From Bacilli bacterium (lineage in GTDB: Bacteria > Bacillota_I > Bacilli_A > RF39 > UBA660), in contig CAAGHJ010000014.1 of NCBI GenBank assembly GCA_900769635.1, positions 20,490 to 84,489 of the forward strand: a DNA stretch of 64,000 nt, written 5' to 3'. The notes below the pieces were generated by a model that saw only the letters and a list, made by a program, of their open reading frames with translations, made no database searches and was not told the DNA's origin. This document shows, piece after piece, positions 44,590-54,464 of the stretch (within the stretch, counting starts at the first letter, position 1; every line of letters starts with the position of its first letter). A program made the translations under genes and the position numbers.

Positions 44590-45096
44590 ATGACTATAAA
44601 AGAAAATGATCGTGAATTTCAAAATCTAATTTCTGAACTTATGGATAGTGAAGAATTCAAAAGATTAGAAGAATGTCGTCATCACGGTATTTCAAGAATG
44701 CTTCACTCTAAAAGAGTAGCATACTTCTCATACAAAATAGCCAAAAAATTAAAATTAGATTACCAAAGTGTCGCTCGTGGCGGTCTTCTTCACGATTACT
44801 TCATAGATATAAACGCAACTTCAAAAGAAAAGCATCGTAACATCTTTATTCATCCTAAAACTGCACTTAACAATTCAACAAAGTTATTTAACCTAAATGA
44901 TACAGAAAAAGATATAATACTATCCCATATGTTTCCACTTATGCCTGTATACGTACCCAAGTATTTAGAAAGTTGGCTCGTATCAATGGTTGATAAAATA
45001 GTAGCTACTTATGAGTTTGGTATGACATTTTTCTGTCATTACAAATACGTAAATCAAATAGCTGTTCTCTTACTAATAATTGGAAGAAGGCTATAG
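44590..45096 (+). CDS. HD-domain phosphohydrolase
   Basis: 168 residues. The HD metal site is visible: RHHGISRMLHSKRVA (His, about 30-36), GGLLHDYFI (His-Asp, about 65), IHPKTA and ILSHMF (His, about 96-118), and a distal Asp in SMVDKIVAT (about 138). It resembles small HD hydrolases acting on nucleotides or phosphates; the substrate is unknown. AGAAAGAAGTG is the likely RBS. It nearly abuts the next gene. Confidence 0.78.
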   Translation: MTIKENDREFQNLISELMDSEEFKRLEECRHHGISRMLHSKRVAYFSYKIAKKLKLDYQSVARGGLLHDYFIDINATSKEKHRNIFIHPKTALNNSTKLFNLNDTEKDIILSHMFPLMPVYVPKYLESWLVSMVDKIVATYEFGMTFFCHYKYVNQIAVLLLIIGRRL

Positions 45097-45097
45097 T

Positions 45098-45640
45098 GTG
45101 GATATAGATAGAATATATATTGCTCAAGTACCCAAAGAATTCAACAAAAGACTATTTATAAAAAATGATAATGGTTTTTATGTTGATATCTTTACCGGTG
45201 AAACATATCCCATTGTAATAGATATAATAAAATTTACACAATTCTATCGTTCTCGAAAATATCTAACTCCCGAAGAATTAAGAATATGTGTTACAGAAAT
45301 AAATGAAATATTTGCAAATAAAAATAAAAAAGTAGAACTCTATAGAGATATAAATATAAATCTAAATAATATGGGAATGAAAAATGCTAGTGGTTATATA
45401 GTAATAAAACCAGAGTATCATTTCATAAAAAAACTAGATAACGAAAATTATTTAGTATGCAAAGCTATTAAAGGAAGCAAAAACCTAAAATACAAATACG
45501 GAATTATAAACTATAGAGGAGTAGAAATATTTCCAACTGATCATCAAGATCCAAACGAAGATTACGTAAATAGTAATGGTGAAAAAAAACTTTTAGAAGA
45601 TTTTACTAATTTAATAAATAATTATAAACTAACTAAATAA
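45098..45640 (+). CDS. Unknown 180-residue protein
   Basis: I do not recognise this family. It is soluble and charged, with an N-terminal IDRIYIAQVPKEFNKRLFIK strand pattern, a DIFTGETYPIVI segment (about 36) and helix YLTPEELRICVTEINEIF. The start is uncertain: GTG at 45098 has AAGAAGG 8 bases upstream and sits 1 base after the HD stop; a TTG at 45080 would add six residues. It is co-transcribed with the HD gene and ended by a terminator. Confidence 0.7.
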   Translation: MDIDRIYIAQVPKEFNKRLFIKNDNGFYVDIFTGETYPIVIDIIKFTQFYRSRKYLTPEELRICVTEINEIFANKNKKVELYRDININLNNMGMKNASGYIVIKPEYHFIKKLDNENYLVCKAIKGSKNLKYKYGIINYRGVEIFPTDHQDPNEDYVNSNGEKKLLEDFTNLINNYKLTK

Positions 45641-45656
45641 CGGTTAGTCTTTTTAA
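45628..45656 (+). terminator. Terminator after the HD-gene pair
   Basis: ACTAAC (45628-45633) pairs with GTTAGT (45643-45648), followed by CTTTTTAA. Confidence 0.7.
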
Positions 45657-45716
45657 TATAAAATATTCATAAGTACCAACCCCTGTAGGGCAAAATAAAA
45701 AAGTTTCACATATCAA

Positions 45717-45745
45717 TTGCAAAAAACATCGAAATTTGTTATAAT
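45717..45745 (+). promoter_or_regulatory. Promoter of the dockerin-glucosaminidase operon
   Basis: TTGCAA (45717-45722), 17 bases, TATAAT (45740-45745). A mini-palindrome copy lies 26 bases upstream of the -35. Confidence 0.75.
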
Positions 45746-45767
45746 ACTAATATAGGAAGTGATAGGG

Positions 45768-48071
45768 ATGAATAAAATTACAAAAAAAATACTATTAACA
45801 CTTTTACTACTAGTACTTATACCAAATATATCTTACGCATCTGCACTAGGAATAGTAAACTGTACTGACGGACTTAGAGTAAGGACAAGCATAGATACTT
45901 CTTCAACTAACAATATCCTAACATCTCTCGCCTTAGGTGACAAAGTAACAGTACTAAACACCAATGCCGGTTCCAATAACGCCTGCTCAATGTGGTATCA
46001 AGTAAGCTTAACTAAAGGAGGAAAAAATTATACCGGATACCTTTGTGGAGAATTCATAACTCTAGAAAATACTCCAAATCAAACCACTAGTGATAACACT
46101 TATGTAAAATCAAACTACGATAATTACGTTGATGGAGATGGAACCATAGCTTGTTACGAAGACACAGCCGATTGGATATATTACCAAAATCCAGGAGGAG
46201 GAGCCACTACCGGTGTACGTGCCAAATGCGGAGACGTCGTGAAAATAAATAAAGTAAAAGAATACTCATCAGGAACTTGTAGATACTGGTACAATCTCAC
46301 CAATAAAGATGGAGCATCAGGATGGCTCTGTGGTTATTATGTAAGCACCAATAAACTATCAAGTACTGCTCAAGCATATTACAATACCAAAGAGAACCTC
46401 AATAACTATTACACATCCCTTAAAAATAAAGGCTTTCCCGAAAGTTATCTTCCATATTTAGCCGAAATTCACGCCCGTCATCCTAACTGGATTTTTGAAG
46501 CCCAAAACCTAAATATAGATTTTGGTGAAGCCGTAGCACAAGAATCATATTCAGAACGAAGCCTCCTCCAAAAATTAGCTTTCGACGAAAACTACCTTTC
46601 AACAAGATTTGAACACTATAACTATTTAACAAACACTTTCAAAGTTGCAGATAATGAAGCTGGCTGGTATAATGCTTCAACCGAAGCCATAGCATTCTAT
46701 ATGGACCCCCGTAACTATCTAAACGAAAAGTACATATTTGCCTTAAAAAGTCTCAAACAAACAGGACCCCAAGATTTGAACCTAATAAATAAAATCCTAA
46801 ACCCTATGGGCGTATGGAACACAGTATATGCAAGTTATGGTGGAACCAATGTCGGAGCCGATGTAGTTAACGCCAGTACATCCCTTGGAATAGACTCCGT
46901 CCATATTGCTAGCCGAATTTTCCAAGAAATGAACACTGTGCCAACCACCGACCCAAGACTAGGAGGCACATTTAACTATAATGGCCAAAACTATTCCGGC
47001 TATTACAATTTCTATAACATTGCTGTTGCTGGAAATAACAAAATCCTAAACGGTATGCTATATGCAATGAATAAAGGTTGGAATACCCCAAGTAAAGCAA
47101 TTGCTGGTGGTATTCAGTTCCTCAAAGGCTACGTCGACGTCGGTCAAACTACCCTTTATTACGAAAGATTTGACGTATCCACAAATGACGGCAACTATAC
47201 TCATCAATATATGAGTAACCTTCAAGCTCCAATAGGAGAAACTAACACTGCCTTCAAAACCTACGCCAATTATCTCCCTGTATACCTTGAAAGTGCTATA
47301 ACATTCACAATTCCCGTATACCAAAATATGCCAGCTTACGCCGTAACAAGCCCCAAAAAAGGCAATCCAAATAACTATCTTAAAGACTTAACAATAAACG
47401 GCACTACCATCTCCGGTTTTTCCTACGATACAACCAACTACGAAATAACTCTACCCAAAGGAACAAGTAGCCTAAATGTTGGAGCAACTCCAGCCTATTC
47501 CAAAACAACCCTATCGGGAGTAGGTACCATTACCCTAAACAACACAGATAAAATAACCATTATAGCAACAAGCGGTAATACAAAAAGAAGAACCTATACC
47601 ATAAATATAAAATACGAAGGAACAGCTCAAAGACCAAGTATATCAGAATTAATGAATTCAAGTGGAGTAAAATACAACAACGAAAACATATATGGCATCA
47701 CCACAAACTCTTCGGCAAGCGATTTAATAACAAATATCAAAAACAAAAGTTCTATGGCTAGTGCCAATATCTATGACAAAAACGGTAATACCAAAAATAC
47801 CGGAACACTAAAAACAGGCGACACGCTAGAAGTATCAAACGGAGCCGAAAACAAAAAATACCAAGTAGTACTATACGGAGATGTAAACGGTGATGGTAAC
47901 ATTGATAAACTAGATTACCTTGCTGTACTCAGAATGTATTACGGCTATACAACTTATGGCGGTGCATATTATAAAGCAGCTGATGCCAATAGAGACGGTA
48001 AAGTTGATAAATTAGATTACCTTGCTATATTAAGAGAATATTACGGATATTCAAAAATAAATCAATATTAG
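45768..48071 (+). CDS. Secreted SH3b / glucosaminidase-like / dockerin protein
   Basis: 767 residues. A signal peptide (about 1-27, ending SYASA) leads to two bacterial SH3 domains (about 29-105 and 120-205, each with GLRVR or GVRAKCGD and a W..V motif). A glucosaminidase-type lysozyme-superfamily domain follows (about 225-520; PESYLPYLAEIHARHPNW, DPRNYLNEKYIFALKSL). Next is a cadherin-like beta-sandwich (PF12733 type, about 540-625). The C terminus is a dockerin: two calcium-loop repeats GDVNGDGNIDKLDYLAVL and ADANRDGKVDKLDYLAIL (about 704-762). The enzyme likely cuts peptidoglycan and is tethered through its dockerin. The start is the ATG at 45768 behind GGAAGTGATAGGG. Confidence 0.85.
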   Translation: MNKITKKILLTLLLLVLIPNISYASALGIVNCTDGLRVRTSIDTSSTNNILTSLALGDKVTVLNTNAGSNNACSMWYQVSLTKGGKNYTGYLCGEFITLENTPNQTTSDNTYVKSNYDNYVDGDGTIACYEDTADWIYYQNPGGGATTGVRAKCGDVVKINKVKEYSSGTCRYWYNLTNKDGASGWLCGYYVSTNKLSSTAQAYYNTKENLNNYYTSLKNKGFPESYLPYLAEIHARHPNWIFEAQNLNIDFGEAVAQESYSERSLLQKLAFDENYLSTRFEHYNYLTNTFKVADNEAGWYNASTEAIAFYMDPRNYLNEKYIFALKSLKQTGPQDLNLINKILNPMGVWNTVYASYGGTNVGADVVNASTSLGIDSVHIASRIFQEMNTVPTTDPRLGGTFNYNGQNYSGYYNFYNIAVAGNNKILNGMLYAMNKGWNTPSKAIAGGIQFLKGYVDVGQTTLYYERFDVSTNDGNYTHQYMSNLQAPIGETNTAFKTYANYLPVYLESAITFTIPVYQNMPAYAVTSPKKGNPNNYLKDLTINGTTISGFSYDTTNYEITLPKGTSSLNVGATPAYSKTTLSGVGTITLNNTDKITIIATSGNTKRRTYTINIKYEGTAQRPSISELMNSSGVKYNNENIYGITTNSSASDLITNIKNKSSMASANIYDKNGNTKNTGTLKTGDTLEVSNGAENKKYQVVLYGDVNGDGNIDKLDYLAVLRMYYGYTTYGGAYYKAADANRDGKVDKLDYLAILREYYGYSKINQY

Positions 48072-48081
48072 GAGGACCAAA

Positions 48082-49476
48082 ATGAATAAAAAGATAAAAC
48101 AAACCATATTTATAATATTAACGCTATTAATTCTAACCCCTAGTGCTTTTGCCGACGGGGTAGGAATAAGTGCATCAAGTCGCAGTATAACCAAAGGCCA
48201 AACAGCTACCATATATGTAACTGTAATTTCTAATTCACAACTTGAAAGAATCGTTGGAAGAATGTCTTGTAGTGGTGCTGGTGTTTCAACAGGACTCGAC
48301 CTAAGATACGATGATTCATCAAACAGTGTTAAGAGCAAAAATTATAGTCTTGCTGTAAGGCCAACCGCCATCGGAACCATAACTTGCTCTACAAGTGGAA
48401 CTAGAATAACCAATATGTCATCAGATAATTGGATAGGTCTAAACAATGCCTCTGTTACCATTAATGTAGGTTCTCAGACAGCAGTAGCTCCCAAAACATA
48501 TTCAACAAATAACAATCTAAAAAGCCTCTCAGTCGAAGGAGCTAAAATCGATTTTAATAAAGACACTCTCGAATACAATATCGAAGTAGAAAACAATGTA
48601 AATAAAGTAAAAATAGATGCATCTACCGAAGATACTAAAGCCAGAGTCGATGGAATAGGTGAAAGAGAAGTAAAAGAAGGAGCCAATAAATTAGAAGTAG
48701 TAGTAACAGCCGAAAACGGTAATACTAAGACCTATACAATAAACGTAACCGTAAAAGAACTAAAACCAATAAACGTCAAAGTAAATAATAAAGAATACAC
48801 AATCATAAGAAAAGAAGACGTCTTAACCCCGCCCAGTGCTTACTACGAAAAAACAACCATTAAAATAGATAATGAAGACGTCCTTGCCTACACCAACAAA
48901 AAAACCAACATTACCCTCATCGGTCTCAAAGACAAAAAAGGTCAATCCTCATACTATATATATAAAGATGGAAAATACACCCCATATAACGAGTATGACT
49001 TCGGTAACATCACTCTTTATATAATAGATAACAAAAATAAAATTCCCAAAAACTATACCAAACAGACAATTAAATACAAAGAATCTAACATAACCGCCTA
49101 TCATTTATCTCCAAATAGCGATTACTATATTTTCTATGCAATGAATGTTGAAAACGGAAAAGAAAGTCTATACCTCTACGATAACAAAGAAAAAACCGTT
49201 CAACGATATACCGAAGAAACCGCCAAAATATATAAAGATCAGGCTAAAACATACCTAGATTATCTCATAGTAGTAGGTACAGTAATAAGTGTAATCATCC
49301 TTGTCCTATTCATAACTAAAATAATAACTACCATAGTAAATAGAAAGAAGAAACCCAAAACCAAATATAAAAAATCAGAGATAAAAGACCCCCGTGAAAA
49401 AGACATCGACAAAGTAGAGGATATAGTAGACACAATCATAAATGACAAAGCTTCAAGTAATAAAAAGAAAAAATAA
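48082..49476 (+). CDS. Membrane-anchored beta-sandwich protein, candidate dockerin receptor
   Basis: 464 residues. It has a signal peptide (about 1-25), an Ig-like N-terminal domain (about 27-130; GVGISASSRSITKGQTATIYVTV, two Cys) with the general look of a cohesin/Ig-type fold, a cadherin-like beta sandwich (about 138-228, PF12733 type), a Lys-rich extracytoplasmic region, one membrane helix (about 392-415) and a highly charged cytoplasmic tail (about 416-464). It lies 10 bases after the dockerin enzyme behind AGGAGGA, so the two are made together. That it binds the dockerin is my inference; the cohesin assignment is not proven. Confidence 0.72.
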   Translation: MNKKIKQTIFIILTLLILTPSAFADGVGISASSRSITKGQTATIYVTVISNSQLERIVGRMSCSGAGVSTGLDLRYDDSSNSVKSKNYSLAVRPTAIGTITCSTSGTRITNMSSDNWIGLNNASVTINVGSQTAVAPKTYSTNNNLKSLSVEGAKIDFNKDTLEYNIEVENNVNKVKIDASTEDTKARVDGIGEREVKEGANKLEVVVTAENGNTKTYTINVTVKELKPINVKVNNKEYTIIRKEDVLTPPSAYYEKTTIKIDNEDVLAYTNKKTNITLIGLKDKKGQSSYYIYKDGKYTPYNEYDFGNITLYIIDNKNKIPKNYTKQTIKYKESNITAYHLSPNSDYYIFYAMNVENGKESLYLYDNKEKTVQRYTEETAKIYKDQAKTYLDYLIVVGTVISVIILVLFITKIITTIVNRKKKPKTKYKKSEIKDPREKDIDKVEDIVDTIINDKASSNKKKK

Positions 49477-49516
49477 AACATAAAATATAATGTCATTAGA
49501 TTAACTAATGATAGAT

Positions 49517-49543
49517 AAAGGTGCAAGGATTTGCATCTTTTCT
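49517..49543 (+). terminator. Terminator of the dockerin operon
   Basis: AAAGGTGCAA, four bases, TTGCATCTTT, then TCTC. The stem has one G-T pair. Confidence 0.65.
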
Positions 49544-49586
49544 CTTGTCTAAAAGTACAAAAAACAAAAAAATATGTCATAATTTG

Positions 49587-49615
49587 TTGCAAATGCCACA
49601 GATTTATTGTATAAT
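49587..49615 (+). promoter_or_regulatory. Promoter of ftsA-ftsZ
   Basis: TTGCAA (49587-49592), 17 bases, TGTATAAT (-10 at 49610-49615). Confidence 0.7.
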
Positions 49616-49649
49616 TAGTTTGTATCATTTAGGGAAGGTGAAAATATCG

Positions 49650-50915
49650 ATGAAAAAAATATACACAAGTATTGATATTGGATCTGATTCTATTAAGATA
49701 GTGACAGCAGAATATTATAACAAAAAAATATATGTTCTTGCGTCCCATAGTATAAAAGCAAAAGGAATTAGAAAGGGGTTAGTGGTAGATTCTAATTTAG
49801 CTATAAATGCTATAAAAGATGGAATTAAGGTCGTAAGCGAAAAACTAGGATTTAACATAAAAAAAGTAATAGTGTCTGTTCCAGACTACAATGCCAAGTT
49901 TATGTATGTAACTGGAACTAGCCGAGTAGAAGGAGCAATAACACCAGATAACCTAGCAACCGCAATAAAAGCATCAGTATATGGCAAACTCGAAGAAAAT
50001 TACGAACTAGTAACAGTAGAACCCCTAGAATACCTAATTGATGGCGAAAAAGTCGAAGGAAGTATCATAAATAAAACCGCAAATAAACTAGATGTAAACG
50101 GAATAATGATAAGCGTTCCCAAGAAAAATATCTACTCAGTAATAGAAACAGTTGAAAATGCTGGTCTTGAAGTAGTGGAAATATGCCTATCGGCCCTTGC
50201 TGATTATGCTGAAGTCCAAACAGATATAATGGATAAAAAAGTAGGAGCAATAGTAAATATCGGCCACGAAACAACAAATGTATCCGTATTCAGCAAAGGA
50301 AAACTAATGAATACCGAAACTCTGCAAATAGGTGGAGTAAATGTTGACAAAGACCTATCCTACATTTTCGGAATAAACGTTTTTGATGGACGCAGTATCA
50401 AAGAAAAATTCGCATCCGCACATAAAAGATTTACCGGAGTAGGGGATTTATTCCCAATAAAAAACAATTATGGAGAAATAATAAGATTAAATCAATTAGA
50501 AGTATCAGAAGTAGTAATGAGTAGATTAAATCAAATATTAGATTATGCCAAAAAACAAATAATGATATTAACAAAGCACCCCATAAACTACATAATAATA
50601 ACCGGAGGAATGACAGAAATAAAATCATTTAAAAATTTAGTCTATGAAAATATGGGGAAAGATGTTATAATATATACAGAAAGCACCTTAGGAGTTCGTG
50701 ATAATAAGTACGCGACGGCACTCGGTATGATAAAATACTATATAAGAAAAATGAAGTCTAGGGGGAAAGATTATTCAATGATAACAGACGAAGACGAAAA
50801 TAGATTAGTGAACCCTCGAAAAAACAAACCAAAGCCAGAAGAACGAAGCGAAAACGAAGTGCAAGGAATAACTAAACTATGGGGTAACATTTTTAAAGGT
50901 AAGGAGGAGAAATAA
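49650..50915 (+). CDS. ftsA: Cell division protein FtsA
   Basis: FtsA is the actin-like protein that tethers FtsZ to the membrane and recruits division proteins. 421 residues. Phosphate-1 motif [12 protein letters not shown] (about 6-17), the 1C subdomain, phosphate-2 region [14 protein letters not shown] (about 207) and adenosine motif [11 protein letters not shown] (about 318) are present. The start at 49650 follows GGAAGGTGAAAATATCG; an upstream in-frame ATG at 49521 precedes the promoter and is rejected. Its stop TAA overlaps the ftsZ ATG by one base. Other dcw genes are not nearby. Confidence 0.92.
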   Translation: MKKIYTSIDIGSDSIKIVTAEYYNKKIYVLASHSIKAKGIRKGLVVDSNLAINAIKDGIKVVSEKLGFNIKKVIVSVPDYNAKFMYVTGTSRVEGAITPDNLATAIKASVYGKLEENYELVTVEPLEYLIDGEKVEGSIINKTANKLDVNGIMISVPKKNIYSVIETVENAGLEVVEICLSALADYAEVQTDIMDKKVGAIVNIGHETTNVSVFSKGKLMNTETLQIGGVNVDKDLSYIFGINVFDGRSIKEKFASAHKRFTGVGDLFPIKNNYGEIIRLNQLEVSEVVMSRLNQILDYAKKQIMILTKHPINYIIITGGMTEIKSFKNLVYENMGKDVIIYTESTLGVRDNKYATALGMIKYYIRKMKSRGKDYSMITDEDENRLVNPRKNKPKPEERSENEVQGITKLWGNIFKGKEEK

Positions 50916-51994
50916 TGAATAATATGTTTGGGTTGGAAATGGATCAATTAGCCAAAATAAAAGTAATAGGAATCGGCGGTGGCGGATGCAACGCCGTTAA
51001 TAGAATGATAGATTCAGGATTAAAAGGAGTGGACTTTATCGTCGCCAATACCGACCTTCAAGTCCTAAACAATTCCTTAGCTCCAATAAAACTCCAACTA
51101 GGATCAGAATTAACTGACGGACTAGGAGCCGGAGCAAATCCCGAAATAGGAAGAGAAGCTGCCCTTGAAAGCAAAGCTGAAATAGAAGAAGTATTAAAAG
51201 GTGCCGATATGGTTTTTGTAACCTGTGGTATGGGTGGCGGAACCGGAACTGGAGCTTCACCAGTAGTAGCTGAGATAGCCCAAGAACTAGGAGCCCTAAC
51301 CGTAGGCATAGTAACAAAACCATTCAGTTTTGAAGGAAAAAAGAGAATGGAACACGCCGTAAAAGGCCTTGAAGAACTAAAAAAACACGTAGATACATTA
51401 ATCGTAATACCAAACGATAGACTAAGAGAACTAATAGACAAGTCAACACCAATGTTAGAAGCATTTAGAGAAGTAGATAACATACTTCATCGTGGAGTAC
51501 AATCCATCTCTGACCTTATCGCTGTTGCCGGTTTAGTAAACCTAGACTTTGCTGACGTCAAGGCTGTAATGAAAGACAGAGGAAATGCTCTAATCGGAAT
51601 AGGAGTAGGATCAGGAGAAGGCAGAGCAGCGGAGGCCGCTAAACAAGCCGTATCATCTCCACTACTAGAAACATCAATAAACGGGGCAACTGATGCCATC
51701 ATCAACGTAACCGGTGGAACATCCTTAACCCTATTCGAGGTAGAAGAAGCAGCAGAAATAATCAGAACAGCTGCTAATACCGATATCAATACCATATTCG
51801 GAGCCGTTATCAACGAAAACCTTAATGACGAAGTAATCGTTACCGTAATAGCAACTGGTTTCGAAGAACAATCAGAACCACTATACCATAGCTTCACCAC
51901 CACTAGAAGGGAAGATATGTATAGAAATGTAAATAACAACATAGATAACGATATCGATATTCCACCATTTATAAGAGATAGACAAGATTACTAA
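50915..51994 (+). CDS. ftsZ: Cell division protein FtsZ
   Basis: FtsZ is the tubulin-like GTPase that forms the division ring. 359 residues. It has [12 protein letters not shown] (about 19), the tubulin signature [10 protein letters not shown] (about 108), FADVKAVM (about 210), and a short linker ending in the conserved C-terminal peptide DIPPFIRDR, the site bound by FtsA. The linker is short for the family. AAGGAGGAG precedes the start. Translation is coupled to ftsA. Confidence 0.97.
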   Translation: MNNMFGLEMDQLAKIKVIGIGGGGCNAVNRMIDSGLKGVDFIVANTDLQVLNNSLAPIKLQLGSELTDGLGAGANPEIGREAALESKAEIEEVLKGADMVFVTCGMGGGTGTGASPVVAEIAQELGALTVGIVTKPFSFEGKKRMEHAVKGLEELKKHVDTLIVIPNDRLRELIDKSTPMLEAFREVDNILHRGVQSISDLIAVAGLVNLDFADVKAVMKDRGNALIGIGVGSGEGRAAEAAKQAVSSPLLETSINGATDAIINVTGGTSLTLFEVEEAAEIIRTAANTDINTIFGAVINENLNDEVIVTVIATGFEEQSEPLYHSFTTTRREDMYRNVNNNIDNDIDIPPFIRDRQDY

Positions 51995-51997
51995 AAC

Positions 51998-52027
51998 AAA
52001 ATCGCCTTTTCAAGAGACGATTTTTTT
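51998..52027 (+). terminator. Terminator after ftsZ
   Basis: AAAATCG pairs with CGATTTT around a 13-base loop, followed by more T. Confidence 0.65.
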
Positions 52028-52111
52028 CTATCTCATAATTTTTTTCTTAAAAATATTAACAATATCTAAAAAAGCACCCAACCAATAGGCATGGGTACTA
52101 TATAACTACTC

Positions 52112-52534
52112 CTATAAAGTATCAACAAAAGTGTCATCCAAACATCTAAGCATACATACACAGTTCAAATTAATAGTAAAGAAAGAATTAGTACTGACAT
52201 AAGAATTAACACTAGTATCATCTGTATTATTAGCTAGCACTCTAAAAGTAGCACAACAATCATCAAGCTTTTCTAATCTGCATACCGAAGACACAACCGT
52301 TTCATTCGGATTTTTACTAATAGGCATTGTAACAGGTGTATTACCATTACCACAAGTATACAAAACTACCGGTCTTGTATTAAAGTAGGAACTACAATTC
52401 TGTCCCAAATATCCCTTATCGCAAGTCTCCAAGCAACAGTCATTCTGACAAACACTCTGTTGAAGAAGAAGAATCACTTTAAGAATATCGGCAATACAAT
52501 TATTGCACCCATTACGCTCATTATTATTACACAT
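52112..52534 (-). CDS. CotY/CotZ-type spore coat or exosporium protein
   Basis: A 140-residue Cys-rich protein (about 17 Cys). CIADILKVILLLQQSV at the N terminus, FNTRPVVLYTCGNG (about 55), VCRLEKLDDCCATFRVLA (about 85-102) and the LNCVCMLRCLDD end follow the CotY/CotZ/ExsY family (PF10612), whose disulfide-linked lattices form outer spore layers. I start at the ATG at 52534, eight bases after AAAGGGGTGG; a GTG at 52543 is the alternative. It is a lone gene on the minus strand. Confidence 0.82.
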   Translation of the reverse strand: MCNNNERNGCNNCIADILKVILLLQQSVCQNDCCLETCDKGYLGQNCSSYFNTRPVVLYTCGNGNTPVTMPISKNPNETVVSSVCRLEKLDDCCATFRVLANNTDDTSVNSYVSTNSFFTINLNCVCMLRCLDDTFVDTL

Positions 52535-52562
52535 ATATTCCACCCCTTTATTAGTTTCAATA

Positions 52563-52571
52563 TAAATTATG
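52563..52571 (-). promoter_or_regulatory. Possible mother-cell sigma -10 upstream of the coat gene
   Basis: CATAATTTA on the minus strand fits CATAnnnTA of sigma-E/sigma-K promoters and sits about 29 bases before the start. No convincing -35 was found, so this is tentative. Confidence 0.35.
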
Positions 52572-52634
52572 ATTAAAATTAAAAAAACATCACAACAAAT
52601 ACCTATATTGTAATTAAGTTACATAAAATTAACT

Positions 52635-53921
52635 ATGAAAACAAATAAAATATATATAGCAGTCATCACAATCATCACTTTAAGCCTTTTGTCCATCCTC
52701 TTTGCTCCCGCGGCCTTCCCCATAATCTTCTCCGTAACTTGGGCTTTTACCACAGTTCTAATCATCCTCTCCAGCATCCATTACACCAAAAAATATCACG
52801 CTCCTCAAATCCACCTTTTTCCCATTATCAAATCCCTTAAAGTAACAACCCATTCCAAAAACAATATCACTTCTCTTGAAACCATAACAATGACTCTCTC
52901 CGAAAAAATCGGTGTTGGCTCTCTCTCTGGAGTAGCCCTTGCCCTCTATTTTGGTGGACCAGGCTCAATTCTCTACATCCTCATCTTTACTCTTATAGCC
53001 TCTGTCCTAAGCTATACCGAAACTCACCTTGCTATAACTCATAAAAGCCCCAACTCCCACGGACCCACATCTTATATCCAAAAAAACAGTCCCCGATTAA
53101 GTTCTCTATATAGTCTTCTTTTAATTGTAGCCTACAGCGGTCTCTTTCTAGCTGTTCAAGCCAATACCATTACCAAAGTTCTACCCCTTTCTCCTCAAAT
53201 AACATCCATAATCCTAACAATATCCGTACTAATTCTAATATCCAAATCCCTAAAAACCATAACTCGTCTCTCATCCTACCTAATGCCTCTAATGATATTA
53301 GCCTATTTCCTAGTCTCTATCTATATCCTTATCACCAATCTCCCCCTTATCCCCGAAGTATTAAACAAAATCATATCCTCAGCACTAACCCCTAAGGCAG
53401 GCCTTTCATCTCTAATATACATAATCATATATTCCCTTCAAAGAACCATATTTATGACTGAAGTAGGAATTGGCACTACCGCCATATCCGCATCCCTTGC
53501 TCCCGAAAACTCCCACAAACAAGGCCTTTCATCCATATTCACGATCTATCTCACAATCTTCATTGTCTGCCTTTCTACCGCATTAATAATCCTAACATCT
53601 CCCTATGAAACCCTCCCTCTCACTAATCCAAACGGTATTGAAATAACCCTCTTTGCCTTTACCTATCACTTAGGTACTTTCGGTAGTATCTTTCTAACCA
53701 TAACTATTATAATGTTTGCCTATACAACCATTATATCACTAAGCATTTTTGGTGAACTAAATCTTCATTATCTCTCTAAAAAAATCTTCAAAATAATAAT
53801 CCTTATCATAACATTCATATCCTGCTTTATTAATCCCAGCTTTCTTTGGAATATAACCGATCTCCTTGTAGCCCTCTTAATAATAATAAACATAACATCT
53901 ATGCTAAAAGTAACCAAATAA
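52635..53921 (+). CDS. AGCS-type sodium:amino acid symporter
   Basis: A 428-residue polytopic protein with about ten helices. Two AGCS signatures are recognisable although diverged: EKIGVGSLSGVALALYFGGPGS (about 92-113, usual GTGNIxGVAxAIxxGGPGA) and TEVGIGTTAISASLAPE (about 277). Family members import alanine or glycine with Na+. No clear RBS precedes the ATG. It sits just before the spoVA operon; alanine is a common germinant, so a sporulation or germination link is possible but inferred. Confidence 0.78.
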   Translation: MKTNKIYIAVITIITLSLLSILFAPAAFPIIFSVTWAFTTVLIILSSIHYTKKYHAPQIHLFPIIKSLKVTTHSKNNITSLETITMTLSEKIGVGSLSGVALALYFGGPGSILYILIFTLIASVLSYTETHLAITHKSPNSHGPTSYIQKNSPRLSSLYSLLLIVAYSGLFLAVQANTITKVLPLSPQITSIILTISVLILISKSLKTITRLSSYLMPLMILAYFLVSIYILITNLPLIPEVLNKIISSALTPKAGLSSLIYIIIYSLQRTIFMTEVGIGTTAISASLAPENSHKQGLSSIFTIYLTIFIVCLSTALIILTSPYETLPLTNPNGIEITLFAFTYHLGTFGSIFLTITIIMFAYTTIISLSIFGELNLHYLSKKIFKIIILIITFISCFINPSFLWNITDLLVALLIIINITSMLKVTK

Positions 53922-53975
53922 TTCCATAACAAAAAATTAATCATTTTATATTTTTTTAAATTATTAACAATTATT

Positions 53976-54005
53976 TACATAAAAGCCCATAAAAACACCA
54001 TACTA
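53976..54005 (+). promoter_or_regulatory. Sigma-G promoter of spoVAC-AD-AE
   Basis: TACATA (53976-53981), 17 bases, CATACTA (53999-54005). The -10 is an exact match to the Bacillus sigma-G consensus and lies about 16 bases before the spoVAC start, so the transcription start is near the RBS. A sigG gene is present at 38957. Confidence 0.75.
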
Positions 54006-54020
54006 CTATTGGTGATAAAA

Positions 54021-54464
54021 ATGACAAATGAAGAATATCAAAAAATAGTAGATAAACATACTCCCCAGCCCAAAAAATTAGAAAATGCCTTAACAACCTT
54101 TTTTTGCGGTGGACTAATAGGTCTACTTTCTGAACTACTTCTTGAATCATACGCTTCTATATTTCATCTTCCTACCAAAGAAGCTGGCCTTCTCGTCATC
54201 CTTACACTAATAATAATATCCTCAATCTTAACCGCTCTTGGCATTTTCGATATTCTCGTAACAAAACTAAAAAGTGCACTCATTATCCCTATAACCGGCT
54301 TTGCTCATTCAATAACCTCATCCGCCCTCGAATATAGAGGCGAGGGGATAGTCCTCGGGATAGGTGCAAACATCTTTAAATTAGCAGGAACCGTTATTGT
54401 ATGTGGAATAGTTGCTGTCTACATCTTCGGTCTCATAAGACTTCTATTAGGAGGTACAATATGA
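54021..54464 (+). CDS. spoVAC: SpoVAC, spore DPA channel component
   Basis: A 147-residue membrane protein with about four helices (about 25-45, 58-75, 80-98, 112-140) and the family motifs FFCGGLIGLLSE near the N terminus and GFAHSITSSALEYRGEG (about 93-108). SpoVAC is a mechanosensitive-type component of the dipicolinic-acid channel of spores. The start at 54021 follows GGTGATAAAA. It overlaps spoVAD by ATGA. It is the first gene of the classic AC-AD-AE trio. Confidence 0.95.
   Translation: MTNEEYQKIVDKHTPQPKKLENALTTFFCGGLIGLLSELLLESYASIFHLPTKEAGLLVILTLIIISSILTALGIFDILVTKLKSALIIPITGFAHSITSSALEYRGEGIVLGIGANIFKLAGTVIVCGIVAVYIFGLIRLLLGGTI

Noticed and set aside
47058..47324. Minus-strand frame inside the dockerin-glucosaminidase gene.
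   Set aside because: Shadow frame within a well-supported domain; no start signals.
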